Source: Acetobacter fallax (GTDB taxonomy: Bacteria; Pseudomonadota; Alphaproteobacteria; Acetobacterales; Acetobacteraceae). From it: a stretch of DNA of 64,000 nt. The DNA lies in contig NZ_WOSX01000009.1 in NCBI RefSeq assembly GCF_011516735.1, forward strand, positions 52,064 through 116,063, written 5' to 3'. The translations under genes and the position numbers were made by a program. The notes below the pieces were generated by a model. The model had not been told where the DNA came from and searched no databases. It saw only the letters and a program-made list of their open reading frames with translations. Of this stretch, positions 37,375 through 46,172 are shown one piece after another; within the stretch, counting starts at the first letter, position 1, and every line of letters starts with the position of its first letter.

Positions 37375-38913
37375 TCAGACATCGGCGCTCATTCGGGTTT
37401 CATCCACAAATTGCTCAGTTGCATCATCAATCGAGCGCGATTTGCGACCTTTCGGGTTGTGCACATAAAGCGTTTTTGCGTCAATTTTTTCCACAACATC
37501 AGGCTGAAGAGGCATCTCGTAACGTGGACGACGCATATGGTCGGCAAGCTGCAACTTAGGATTGAATACAGAGTTGAATTTCCAGAGCATTTTCACGAAA
37601 TTTGTCTGACCCTGCGCGAGAAGGCGAGCGGCAATACCGGCAGTATCCCGCAGAGCTGCCCAGCCCATGTGTTTCGTGTTCAGGACCTGCTGGGTTTTCA
37701 CCAGCTCCTCATAAAATTCGGGGAGGGACAGCGTGGTCGGCAAAACAGCGTGCTGGATATCAAAAAGCCTGTAATCCCGCGTTGTCAGACGGCGTGCTTC
37801 TTTGTGCCAGATTTCTGTGCCGGGATAAGGTGTCGTGACGGAGATGTTCACAATGTCCGGAATTTCCAGGCACCATTGCCGTACAGCCTCAAATCTCTCC
37901 TTCGTCCAGGAGGGGTCGGCGATCAGATTGATAGCCACGATAAGGCCAAGTGAACGAGCGTATTCGAGCGCTTCGAAATTTCGATCAAGCGAAACACGTT
38001 TACGAAAGCGCTTCAGGCCTTCTTCATCGACAGCTTCCAGACCGATGAAGATGTAGCTCAGGCCGATCTCACTCCACTCTTTGAAGACTTCCTTGTTACG
38101 AAGAAGAACATCTGCCCGCGTTTCAAGGTAATATTCTTTCCTGATTCCTCGCCGGCGGATTTCCCTGGCGATGGCCATTCCATGCTCGGCGTGAACAAAG
38201 GCTACGTCATCGACGATGAATACGCCGGGCTCTTTCAGGCTCTCAAGCTCGTCAGCAATGACCAGCGGGCTCGCCGTGCGATATGAACGGCCGTAAAAGG
38301 TCCACGCACTGCAAAAAGTGCAGTCCCACGGGCAGCCACGGGCGAATTCTATTGATGCGGCAGGATCAAGCGTGCCGATAAAATACTTGTTGCGGTGACG
38401 CAGAAGATCACGAGCCGGCCGGACATCATCAAGACTTTTGACAAAGGCTGGCGGTGGCCCCTCAAAATTTTTGCCTACAATCCCGGGGACAGTCGAAATA
38501 TCGCCTTTCTCCCATCCTGCAAGCAGTGGCCCGATTCCTGGCTCGCCTTCACCACGCAGAATGCAGTCAATCGCGCCGCCGCCAAGCTCCAGGATATCCT
38601 GAGCGATAAACGAAACAGAGTGGCCGCCTACAAAAATCAGCGCACCAGGGAGTTTTTCACGTGTCTCTTTGCAAAGATCCACGATCTCCGGAACATTTGC
38701 GAGATAATTTCCAGAAAAACAGATTGCGTCCGGTTTAAACTCATTCACCAGCCGCCAGTAGTCACGATGCGTTTCAGCCTGCAGATCAATCAGCCGGACA
38801 TCGTGCCCTGCATTTCTTGCCGCGCCGGCCACGAGTTCAAGGCCGAGGGGTTCCAGCCTGAGAAACACTCTTGTGTACATGAGTGCGCTTGGATGGACAG
38901 CAAGAAGTTTCAT
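37375..38913 (-). CDS. hpnR: B12-binding-domain radical SAM protein, probable hopanoid C-3 methylase
   Basis: 512 aa from ATG 38913, with GGAGG five bases upstream. The N-terminal cobalamin-binding-like domain has FKPDAICFSGNYLANVPEIV and FVGGHSVSF. The radical SAM cluster motif CxxxCxxC is in ARGCPWDCTFCSAWTFYGRS (about residues 207-226), and ETRADVLLRN and FIGLEAVDEEGLKRF follow. This motif and length fit HpnR, which adds a methyl group to C-3 of the hopanoid A ring; such lipids are known in acetic acid bacteria. I recognise it from memory, and HpnJ-like or other B12 radical SAM roles are not excluded. No other hopanoid gene is in the window. Confidence 0.78.
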   Translation of the reverse strand: MKLLAVHPSALMYTRVFLRLEPLGLELVAGAARNAGHDVRLIDLQAETHRDYWRLVNEFKPDAICFSGNYLANVPEIVDLCKETREKLPGALIFVGGHSVSFIAQDILELGGGAIDCILRGEGEPGIGPLLAGWEKGDISTVPGIVGKNFEGPPPAFVKSLDDVRPARDLLRHRNKYFIGTLDPAASIEFARGCPWDCTFCSAWTFYGRSYRTASPLVIADELESLKEPGVFIVDDVAFVHAEHGMAIAREIRRRGIRKEYYLETRADVLLRNKEVFKEWSEIGLSYIFIGLEAVDEEGLKRFRKRVSLDRNFEALEYARSLGLIVAINLIADPSWTKERFEAVRQWCLEIPDIVNISVTTPYPGTEIWHKEARRLTTRDYRLFDIQHAVLPTTLSLPEFYEELVKTQQVLNTKHMGWAALRDTAGIAARLLAQGQTNFVKMLWKFNSVFNPKLQLADHMRRPRYEMPLQPDVVEKIDAKTLYVHNPKGRKSRSIDDATEQFVDETRMSADV

Positions 38914-38968
38914 AACCACCTCCGTCAGTGGAACACAGGTAAAAAAGTAAGCAGGTCTGATACGGAAC

Positions 38969-38993
38969 CTTCATATATCATCGTCATATGAAG
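38969..38993. promoter_or_regulatory. Inverted repeat upstream of the HpnR-like gene
   Basis: CTTCATAT and ATATGAAG, 8 bp each with a 9-nt spacer, centred about 68 bp before the start codon. Candidate operator; the regulator is unknown. Confidence 0.35.
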
Positions 38994-39077
38994 AATGGGC
39001 GTTATTCACAGCGAATTTTCGTGGCCGGCACGTCTGCGATTACTGCATGACAGCCGTAACCACTGACTGTTTTCATG

Positions 39078-39394
39078 TCATACCAACCCGTATTGAGACT
39101 GACATCAGGAAAAGAGCCCCAGGGCACGCCCGGCACCCCGCCAGAGGTCGCGGGGAATTCGGTTTGTCACTCAACAGATCGGGGCGAAGGGAGTTGCACT
39201 CCCTTCCTGGTTTAGCCAGAACCTGGGGTGCAGAGCCCGGGCTCCGCCCGAACCCGGAAGGGACCGCAGGCCCCTTCACCCCGATCTGTTGACTCAACAA
39301 AGCGGATTCCAAAGGTCTGCGACCTTTGGCAGTTACGGGGACGGAGTCCCGGGACTCTCTTTCCGTGGGTCAGCCCCAACGCTGGTCGGTATGA
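39078..39394. repeat. MITE-like repeat, long copy
   Basis: About 317 bp bounded by TCATACCAACC and the inverted GGTCGGTATGA. Its right half (39262-39383) is homologous to the short copy at 15240-15360. The extra left half contains palindromes such as GGGAGTTGCACTCCC and CGGGCTCCGCCCG. No transposase frame is present. Confidence 0.65.
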
Positions 39395-39725
39395 GAGGTG
39401 TGGGCTGGCAGGGCGCTGCCCTGGAACCCGGCAAAGGCTCTGTTGTCGTTACGTGCCGGCTTCTTCCCAGGGCTTTGCCCTGGAACTGACCAAAGGTCAC
39501 AGACCTTTGGAAACATGCTTATTTATCAACAGATTGGGGTGAAGGGGTCCGCGACCCCTACCGGGTTCGGGCAGAGCCCGGATTTTGCTAACCCTTTGAA
39601 AAATCACAGATCAACACGTAACGACAACAGAGCCTTTGCAAACCGTTTTATGATCAGCAAACCGGGGTGCGGGGCCTGTGGTCCATGCCGGGTCCGGGTA
39701 GAGTCCGGATGCTCCGGCCAGGGGG
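39395..39725. repeat. Cluster of short palindromes (REP-like)
   Basis: Back-to-back hairpins of 12-20 bp: AGGGCGCTGCCCT, AGGGCTTTGCCCT, CAAAGGTCACAGACCTTTGG and GGGGTCCGCGACCCC. Several start with GGAACC- or GACCAAAG-type linkers, and a sentence-like unit (CAACAGATTGGGGTGAAGGG) also seen in the neighbouring MITE-like element recurs. No gene. Together with 39078-39394 it fills the 840-bp gap upstream of the HpnR-like gene. Confidence 0.6.
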
Positions 39726-39752
39726 CAATTTTCACAGGCGCTGGTATGCGTA

Positions 39753-40088
39753 TCAGTTCCCGGATTTTGGATTTGTGGTCCCTGCCGGGCGCCCATATGT
39801 CACTTCCGTATCGGGCGTGACGTTGGATGTGCCTGGTTTTGGCAGTGACGTTCCTGCGTACGGCGCCGGTTCGTAGCCGCCGCGGCCACCCTTTGGAGCG
39901 GACGCATCGCTGTAATCAGCATTGCGTTCCCGGCGCTGTTCAGCTTCCGCGGCTTCCGGGAAGTCTCGTCCGGGACGTTCTGACGGAACGTCGATATTAT
40001 CCCCGGCCCGTGGATCCTGGCCTGACATGCGGCAGGACAGGAGAAACACGCAGGCCGGCATCAGCAGCAGAAGCCGCCGTTTTGTCAT
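39753..40088 (-). CDS. Small putative lipoprotein
   Basis: 111 aa. A signal peptide with lipobox (RLLLLMPACVFLLSCRMSG, Cys near residue 19) is followed by a low-complexity, charged and Pro/Gly-rich mature part (DVPSERPGRDFPEAAEAEQR, then GGRGGYEPAPYAGTSLPKPG). No family recognised. The 3' end lies against the palindrome cluster, so its last codons may derive from repeat DNA. It is the last minus-strand gene after trm112. Confidence 0.6.
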   Translation of the reverse strand: MTKRRLLLLMPACVFLLSCRMSGQDPRAGDNIDVPSERPGRDFPEAAEAEQRRERNADYSDASAPKGGRGGYEPAPYAGTSLPKPGTSNVTPDTEVTYGRPAGTTNPKSGN

Positions 40089-40148
40089 AGCAACTCCGGC
40101 GAGGACGCGGCGGGAGTTGTCGGGATGCGCATGAGTCGGTCCGTCCGG

Positions 40149-40340
40149 TCAGCTGATCTGGCGTGCTTCCTCGGGCAGCATCACGGGAATTCCGTCACGG
40201 ACCGGGAAAGCAAGGCCAGCCTGTTTGCTGATCAGTTCGCTGGCCTCCCGATCATAGATCAGCGGCCCTTTCGTGACGGGGCAGACGAGGACGGACAGCA
40301 GACGCGGGTCAAGAGGGACGGAAGCGTGAGGCGATGACAT
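40149..40340 (-). CDS. Trm112 family protein
   Basis: 63 aa. [20 protein letters not shown] and [18 protein letters not shown] are the Trm112/YcaR core; the second pair of zinc Cys seen in eukaryotic Trm112 is absent, as usual in bacteria. It may activate SAM-dependent methyltransferases. It follows the LON-domain and thioredoxin genes on the same strand, an arrangement I recall from many alphaproteobacteria. Confidence 0.93.
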   Translation of the reverse strand: MSSPHASVPLDPRLLSVLVCPVTKGPLIYDREASELISKQAGLAFPVRDGIPVMLPEEARQIS

Positions 40341-40396
40341 GAGGCAAATCTCCGGGAGGCTTATCGGTCTCAGATTATAAATCAGTTTCGCTGTCT

Positions 40397-41110
40397 CTAT
40401 GACGGACGGGGCTCGCCCGGGGAAGGTCCGGACAGATCAAGCAGCGACTGTAGCACGCGCGCCCTGTCTGTCAGAGAGGCGGCTTCGAGAAGAGCCTGTT
40501 TTTCCGATGACGGGAACGGACAGATCATGGGGAGAGCGATGAGGAGGGCGTCATCGCCCATCTGGTCGATCACTTCCCAGCGGACGCCAAGACCACGCAC
40601 GTTGAAATAGCTTTTAAGAGAGGCCAGAAGCTGCGCCCGGTCGAACGGAGCGGATGGGATTTCGCTCAGGTCACCGGCATAACCGGACACGTCGATGCGG
40701 GCCGTGCGATAGCCACGGCGACCACTGCTTTCCCGGAGATAACGAAAGCGGGTGATGCCTGTGAGCGTGACGGCGAACGTGCCATCCAGGCGTTCTGAGA
40801 AAGACGTAATTCTTCCGATGCATCCGACGTCGAAGAGAGGAGGCAACTCTTCGGCCTCGTCCGCTTCGTCGTCGAGTTCGTTGAAAGGCTGGATAATCCC
40901 GATCAGACGACGGTCTGCCAGCGCATCTTCAATGAGCGCGATGTAGCGCGGCTCGAAGACGTTGAGCGGCAGCTTCCCCCCTGGCAGCAGCAACGAGCCG
41001 AACAGGGGAAACAGCCCGATTTCCACTGGCAGGTCAGCCAGCGTGATGTCCGTCAGGCGCGGAACGATCCTTGGGATATCATCGTCGAAAAGGGACGCTT
41101 CCAGCCTCAT
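40397..41110 (-). CDS. LON peptidase substrate-binding domain protein
   Basis: 237 aa made of the Lon N-terminal domain without ATPase or protease parts: [40 protein letters not shown] and [21 protein letters not shown] helical C-terminal part follows ([20 protein letters not shown]). The function is unknown. It starts 6 bp after the thioredoxin-like gene and is co-transcribed with it. Confidence 0.92.
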   Translation of the reverse strand: MRLEASLFDDDIPRIVPRLTDITLADLPVEIGLFPLFGSLLLPGGKLPLNVFEPRYIALIEDALADRRLIGIIQPFNELDDEADEAEELPPLFDVGCIGRITSFSERLDGTFAVTLTGITRFRYLRESSGRRGYRTARIDVSGYAGDLSEIPSAPFDRAQLLASLKSYFNVRGLGVRWEVIDQMGDDALLIALPMICPFPSSEKQALLEAASLTDRARVLQSLLDLSGPSPGEPRPS

Positions 41111-41116
41111 GCTTCC

Positions 41117-42088
41117 TCAGGAAAAAAGCAGCGACGACAGACGGCGACGGGCGCTCAGGGTCGCCGGGTCATCGTGGCCCCAGGATTCAAAGAATTTGAA
41201 AAGGAGCTGCCTTGCGGCGCCTTCATTCCACTCACGGTCGGCGCGAAGGATGGCCAGCAACTGGGCGGCGGCTTCTTCGCGGTGCCCTGCAACGTTCAGG
41301 GCATTCGCCAGGTTCATGCGGGCTTCGAAGTCTTCCGGATTACCTTCGATGCGGCGGCGAAGTTCATCGGCCTCGCCTGCGACCTGCCGCCCTTCCTTCT
41401 TCAGTTCGAGAGCGGCGCGGGCACCTTCGATGTCCGGGTGGCTGGTGATTGCCGGGGGAACATCCTGGAGGGCGGCGGTTGCCGCGTCTTCATCATCGAG
41501 CGCCAGCATTGCCCGGATGAGGCCACCCCAGGCGGCGGGGTTTTCAGGCTCATCCCCGAGAACGGCTGAGAAGAGTTCGGCCGCGTGTTCGGGCTTGTTT
41601 GTCTCCATTGCCGTGCGGGCTTGGGCGAGGAGATCGGCGGCGGGGAGCGTGCCTCCGCCAGCGCCCTGCAGCACGGTTTCAACGAATTTTCTGACCTGGC
41701 TCTCTGGCAGGGCGCCCTGAAAGATGTCGAGGATCTGGCCTTTCCAGAACGCGGCGACCATCGGGATTGACTGCAACGGCAGGCCGAGGCGGGTGAGCTG
41801 TTCGGCGAGCTGACGGTTGGCTTCGATATCGACTTTGACGAGCCTGACCCGGCCTTTGGCGGCGCGGACGACTTTTTCGATCACCGGTGTCAGCTGCTTG
41901 CAGGGACCGCACCAGTCGGCCCAGAAATCGACGAGGACCGGAACGGTGTTACTGGCCTCGATCACCGACTGCATGAACGTCGCTTCGGTGCCGTCTGTGA
42001 TGATATCGGCTCCGCCCTGCCCTGCCGGAGCGGTTGTCGGCGTGCCCGGTTTCGGCGCGGGTGGGTTCTGGCCGATTATGTAATCCAT
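41117..42088 (-). CDS. Thioredoxin-fold co-chaperone, CnoX/YbbN type
   Basis: 323 aa from ATG 42088, preceded by CAGGA; the frame is open to 42196, but the extension is unlike homologues. A thioredoxin domain (about residues 30-140) keeps both active-site cysteines, VDFWADWCGPCKQL. TPR-like helices follow, including EHAAELFSAVLGDEPENPAA and FEARMNLANALNVAGHREEA. The family (CnoX) protects proteins from oxidation and hands them to chaperones. Here the CxxC is intact, so redox activity is possible. Confidence 0.92.
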   Translation of the reverse strand: MDYIIGQNPPAPKPGTPTTAPAGQGGADIITDGTEATFMQSVIEASNTVPVLVDFWADWCGPCKQLTPVIEKVVRAAKGRVRLVKVDIEANRQLAEQLTRLGLPLQSIPMVAAFWKGQILDIFQGALPESQVRKFVETVLQGAGGGTLPAADLLAQARTAMETNKPEHAAELFSAVLGDEPENPAAWGGLIRAMLALDDEDAATAALQDVPPAITSHPDIEGARAALELKKEGRQVAGEADELRRRIEGNPEDFEARMNLANALNVAGHREEAAAQLLAILRADREWNEGAARQLLFKFFESWGHDDPATLSARRRLSSLLFS

Positions 42089-42273
42089 CGTCTGCAAATC
42101 CTGCTTCGCTGCGGCCCTTCCCTGCGCCGGGCCATGCCGCACGGTTCTGGCCGCTTGGCTCTGGTCTAGCGCAGGGAGGTCCAAACACAAACCCATTCAC
42201 CCGCACGCCCGGACAGAATCCGGGCGGCGGGTTTGTTCCACCGAGATTGGGGCGCTGGCTGTGATTCGCAATG

Positions 42274-43071
42274 TCAGGATTTTGCGCGGCGGGGCGGAAT
42301 CAGTTCTTTTTCAGGATAAAGGCAGTTGCGGGTGGCGGCACAGCGCCAGCATTCGGGGCGACGGGCCTTGCAGACATAGCGGCCCTGCAGAATGAGCCAG
42401 TGATGCGATTCCCGCAGCAGATCGGCGGGGATACGGGCTTCGAGGCCACGTTCGACATCAAGCACGGTTTTTCCGCGGGCAAGGCCGGTGCGGTTAGCGA
42501 GGCGGAAGGCGTGGGTATCGACCGGGACGGCGGCCTGACCGAAGGCGACGTTGAGGACGACGGCGGCGGTTTTGCGCCCTACTCCGGGGAGGGATTCGAG
42601 GGCGTCGCGGTCGGCGGGGACTTCGCTGCCGAAGCGATCGACCAGGGCCTGGGAGAGGGCGACGACGTTCTTTGCCTTATTGCGCCAGAGCCCGATGGTG
42701 CGGATGTAATTTCCGACGTCATCGACGCTCAGTTTCGCCATTTCCGCCGGGCCGGGGGCGACGGCGAAGAGGGCGGGCGTGACGCGGTTGACGGAGGCGT
42801 CGGTGGCCTGAGCGGCGAGTGCTGTGGCGATGAGAAGCTGGAACGGGGTTTCGAATTTCAGCTCGGTTCTGGCGTCGGGCCAGGTCCGGGCGAGGTCGGC
42901 GAGAAAGCCCGCGATTTCCGGCTTTGTCATATTGCGCGGGGCATTGGCGGTGCCATTCGGGGCATGGGTAGCGGCTTTGGGTTTCCGCTTTTGGGGGGGC
43001 TTCGTGGCCGTTGTTTTCCGGCGCGGGGACGGAGCGGCTTTCGGGACCAGAGGGGGATTGGTGTCGGGCAT
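42274..43071 (-). CDS. nth: Endonuclease III
   Basis: 265 aa DNA glycosylase/AP lyase for oxidised pyrimidines. The helix-hairpin-helix ALESLPGVGRKTAAVVLNVA carries the catalytic Lys, and PVDTHAFRLANRTG the catalytic Asp. The [4Fe-4S] cluster ligands are spaced C-x6-C-x2-C-x5-C in CKARRPECWRCAATRNC. The first 45 residues are a basic, Pro/Ala-rich extension (KTTATKPPQKRKPKAATHAP) not found in E. coli Nth. The start at 43071 is kept because MTKPEIAG (42930) would be the only good alternative. Confidence 0.95.
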   Translation of the reverse strand: MPDTNPPLVPKAAPSPRRKTTATKPPQKRKPKAATHAPNGTANAPRNMTKPEIAGFLADLARTWPDARTELKFETPFQLLIATALAAQATDASVNRVTPALFAVAPGPAEMAKLSVDDVGNYIRTIGLWRNKAKNVVALSQALVDRFGSEVPADRDALESLPGVGRKTAAVVLNVAFGQAAVPVDTHAFRLANRTGLARGKTVLDVERGLEARIPADLLRESHHWLILQGRYVCKARRPECWRCAATRNCLYPEKELIPPRRAKS

Positions 43072-44112
43072 AAGGCGGGCAGTTTCTCATTGTGAGCCGG
43101 TGGCCGTCAAAGGGGTGTTTCGGCGCTGGTCGGGTGCTCTGCTTTTCCGGTTGTTTTTACTTTATGAAAACAACTTCAGATTGTGGTGCCGGGTGAATTA
43201 TTTTGAGAGCAGCGCTGATCCGGAGTTGGGTTGTTCTGGGGACGGGATGACGGGCGGAGCGGATTCCAGAATGTTCCGGACATTTTTATTTCGGATTCGA
43301 CTCGGGCTGGAGAGTTCGGGCGCGTTCGCCGTGAAGGCGGTATTTTTCCGGGGCAGGAAGGGTTTGGGACGGCGGGAGTCGCCATGCCTGTGCGGCAGAG
43401 CGGGACACGGGCGATCGTTATTTCTGTCGGGAGAATCGGCTTGTTTTAATATTGAGACGAATCTCACATGATTGATGGCATAACAGAATGACGGGTTGCC
43501 AGAACTCTTTGAAGACTTCCTTTTGCAGAAGCGGCGACGGCTGTGACGGGAAAAAGGACTGTCGACTTCGAAGGTTCCCTGGCGAAAGGCCGGCGTTTCC
43601 TTATCTGGCGTACCGAACCACATCCTCAGATTCGCGATTATCCCGGGGTGGTCCTGTGCATCGGTGATGAGTCGACAGGGAGGTCGCGGGCGCAATGCTG
43701 CCAGAGAGACATTCAGAGCGATACAGTCCGGGCTTTCGGTTCAGTGAAAAGCACATATTGGAGATCAACACGTCTTTTGCAGTGCTTTTGTCCGCAATGA
43801 ACTGTCGGTCCGACGCTGACCCGTTCATTCATGTCGCAATGACCGTGCGGGAGTTTCCGACGGCAATTCTGCCTCTTATGGAGAGTGAACCGGATCCCTC
43901 GTTCGTGTGAGAGCTCTGGTGAACGTTTCCGGCGACTCTCCGGGACACGGGGAGACATCTGCGATGGAGTATGGCGCTTCATTTATTTGCTGGACATTCC
44001 ATTTCCATGCTTTTGAAACCAGCACCTGTTTTTATTGACACGACCTCAGTCATACAGGCAGGACGTGCCTGCGGCCGGGTTTGGAATACTATCGGCGACT
44101 TCCTGTTTCGCC
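43072..44112. other. About 1.04 kb without a recognisable gene
   Basis: Between nth and rsgA no open frame shows family motifs, ribosome sites or coding-like composition in either strand. It may be the decayed remains of lost genes, or hold a regulatory or RNA element. GCAGGACGTGCCTGC near 44062 is a short palindrome. I see no cluster of DnaA boxes. Confidence 0.4.
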
Positions 44113-44247
44113 ATGAAAGACTGATATCTGACTTTACTGACATCTTATGGCTGGAACGACGCGACCGCGTGTGCTTTCCGACAGTTTTCCGGGAATGATC
44201 TGCTTCCTGGTCGTGTTATTTCCCAGCAGCGTGGCCTTCTTGCTGTC

Positions 44248-45204
44248 ATGACAGAGGAAGGGCTTCTGCTGTCGGACAGCGCCGGACGGCTCCGCCACAC
44301 GTCCGATCCACTGGAACGGCCTGCGATCGGGGACTGGGTGGCGTGCCTGCCACGCCTGGGTGAACAACGCGCTACGATTCATGCTGTACTGCCCCGCACG
44401 ACCTGTTTTGTCCGCAAGGAGGTTGGCAAACGTACGCAGTCGCAGGTCATTGCCGCCAATATTGATGTGGCGTTTCTCGTCATGACGATGGGGACGGATT
44501 TCAATCTGTCCCGTCTGGAACGCTATCTGGCACTGACGAAAGAAAGCCGGGCCATGCCGGTCATTATTCTGACCAAGGCTGACCTGTGCGACGATATTGA
44601 GCCGATCGTCAGGGCGGCGAGGGCCTGTGCTCCGGAAACGGCCCTTCAGGTCGTGTCTTCTCCTGAAGGGAGAGGTCTTCAGGAAACAGCCTCATACCTG
44701 AGCGGGCGGCGGACCGGTGTCATGGTCGGCAGTTCAGGGGCCGGAAAATCGACACTGCTGAACGCTTTGCTGGAAACGGACCATGCGGCGACCGGAGTGG
44801 TCTCGGCTCACGAATCACGGGGGCGGCATACGACAACCCATCGGGAACTGGTCTGCCTTCCCTCGGGGGGGCTGCTGATTGACACGCCGGGCATGCGGGA
44901 ACTTGGAATGGTCAATGCCAGCGAGGGCCTTGCGGCGGCTTTTGGAAATTTTGCTTCGGAAATCGGGGAGCTTGCTCAGCAGTGCCGTTTCCGGAACTGT
45001 CAGCACGAGGCCGAACCGGGCTGTGCGGTCCGGGCCGCCTGTGAAGAGGGGCGGATTGATGAACGGCGCTGGGATAACTGGAACAAACTGACGCGGGAAG
45101 TCGCCCATCAGCAGCAGAAGGGAGATCCGGCAGGACAAAGGGCGGCACGACGGGAGCAGCTTCGGCTCAACCGGCAATCACGGAAATCACAGCAGAACGA
45201 CTGA
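44248..45204 (+). CDS. rsgA: Ribosome small-subunit-dependent GTPase RsgA
   Basis: 318 aa from the first usable ATG. Circularly permuted GTPase that checks maturing 30S subunits. Motifs in permuted order: G4 IILTKADLC, G1 MVGSSGAGKSTLLNALL, G2 RGRHTTTHRELV, G3 LIDTPGMRELG. The zinc site is CRFRNCQHEAEPGCAV (C-x5-C-H-x5-C). Important: the same frame upstream (44125-44247) still codes the missing start of the OB-fold (SYGWNDATACAFRQFSGNDL, then LPGRVISQQRGLLAV), but it has no ATG/GTG/TTG. The only upstream ATG (44113) is cut by TGA at 44122. The gene is therefore either started at CTG 44128 or damaged at its 5' end. Confidence 0.92.
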   Translation: MTEEGLLLSDSAGRLRHTSDPLERPAIGDWVACLPRLGEQRATIHAVLPRTTCFVRKEVGKRTQSQVIAANIDVAFLVMTMGTDFNLSRLERYLALTKESRAMPVIILTKADLCDDIEPIVRAARACAPETALQVVSSPEGRGLQETASYLSGRRTGVMVGSSGAGKSTLLNALLETDHAATGVVSAHESRGRHTTTHRELVCLPSGGLLIDTPGMRELGMVNASEGLAAAFGNFASEIGELAQQCRFRNCQHEAEPGCAVRAACEEGRIDERRWDNWNKLTREVAHQQQKGDPAGQRAARREQLRLNRQSRKSQQND

Positions 45205-45446
45205 TCTGGCGGACAGGCTGTTCCGGCAGGTCGGGCTCCGGGGTCTGAGCGGTGGGAATTTAAGTTCCCATACCCGGGCAGGCTATTTCACTCAGGCGCC
45301 ATGGTTTCCCTGCCGATTTGTCTGAGGCAGGCGTCAGCCTGAGGCGACCCTTCCCCCTGTTCTTCCCAGGAATTTTTCTCTGCCGCTTTCCTTGCCGCGC
45401 GGTCGGCAGGGAATGTCCTCCCGGAGGAAGGGGGCGGCCATGGCGT

Positions 45447-46121
45447 TCAGGGACTTTGTGCATAGCTGTGGGGGAGAGTTTCCGGGGGATGGAGTTCCTG
45501 CGTTACAGGCCATGCCTGCATCGCGATCCGCGCGATTTCCAGCAATCTGGCCCGTGACGCTCCGTCCCGGGCCTGGACGGCCATGCCGCGCAGCAGGGAA
45601 CCATAGAAAGCCGCCAGCGCCTCGATATCCGTATCGGCGGGCAGGTCGCCGGCTGCGATGCCCCGGCGCAGGCGGTCTGTCATTTCGGCTTCGGACCGGG
45701 TGCGCTGGCTGGCCAGAAGGTCGCGCAGGCGTGTCTGGGCCGGGGCGCACTGGGTAGCGGCGACGGCGATCATGCAGCCGGAGGGCAGATCGTCACGCGT
45801 GAACTCGGCGGCGGCAGCGGTCATCAGATGCAGGAAGGCGGTTCGCGTGTCGGTGTCTTCCTGCAGGGCGGCGAAAAACCATGCGCCGGCGACTTTGAGG
45901 TAGGCGTCGATCGCCTCCTGATACAGGGCTTCCTTGCTGCCGAACGCATTGTAGAAGCTTGATGCACTGATCCCCATGGCGGCGATCAGGTCGTCGAAGC
46001 TTGTTCCGTCATAACCCCGGTCCCAGAACAGGCGCATGGCCGCGCACAGGGTCTGTTCCCTGTCAAAGGATTGCGGTCGCCCGCGGCCACGCCGCCCGCT
46101 CCCGATTTTTTTTGGTGTCAT
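45447..46121 (-). CDS. TetR/AcrR family regulator
   Basis: 224 aa from ATG 46121; the frame is open to 46373 but would run through the divergent promoter region. The N-terminal helix-turn-helix is RGYDGTSFDDLIAAMGISAS followed by SFYNAFGSKEALYQEAIDAY. The C-terminal ligand domain resembles regulators with TetR_C (LPSGCMIAVAATQCAPAQTR). It is divergent from an SDR gene and probably represses it through the palindrome at 46173-46188. Confidence 0.92.
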   Translation of the reverse strand: MTPKKIGSGRRGRGRPQSFDREQTLCAAMRLFWDRGYDGTSFDDLIAAMGISASSFYNAFGSKEALYQEAIDAYLKVAGAWFFAALQEDTDTRTAFLHLMTAAAAEFTRDDLPSGCMIAVAATQCAPAQTRLRDLLASQRTRSEAEMTDRLRRGIAAGDLPADTDIEALAAFYGSLLRGMAVQARDGASRARLLEIARIAMQAWPVTQELHPPETLPHSYAQSP

Positions 46122-46172
46122 CACTCCACAAATCCTTGAACGCAGGGATACGCGCCTCATATGCACATATGT

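Noticed and set aside
37220..37468. 82-codon plus-strand frame between the EPS operon and the HpnR-like gene
   Set aside because: No ribosome site or motif, and its second half is antisense to the HpnR-like gene's end.
39078..39725. CRISPR array
   Set aside because: The palindromes differ in sequence and spacing; there are no equal direct repeats with unique spacers and no cas genes.
40962..41720. 252-codon Ser/Arg/Ala-rich open frame opposite the LON-domain and thioredoxin genes
   Set aside because: Composition is typical of a reverse frame in G+C-rich DNA, and it covers two well-supported genes.
42271..43095. 274-codon open frame on the plus strand opposite nth
   Set aside because: Shadow of a G+C-rich gene: Gly/Asp-rich low-complexity translation with no motif, while nth on the other strand shows all catalytic residues.
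43072..44112. Replication origin
   Set aside because: No cluster of DnaA boxes and no AT-rich unwinding region; only the skew change nearby hints at it.
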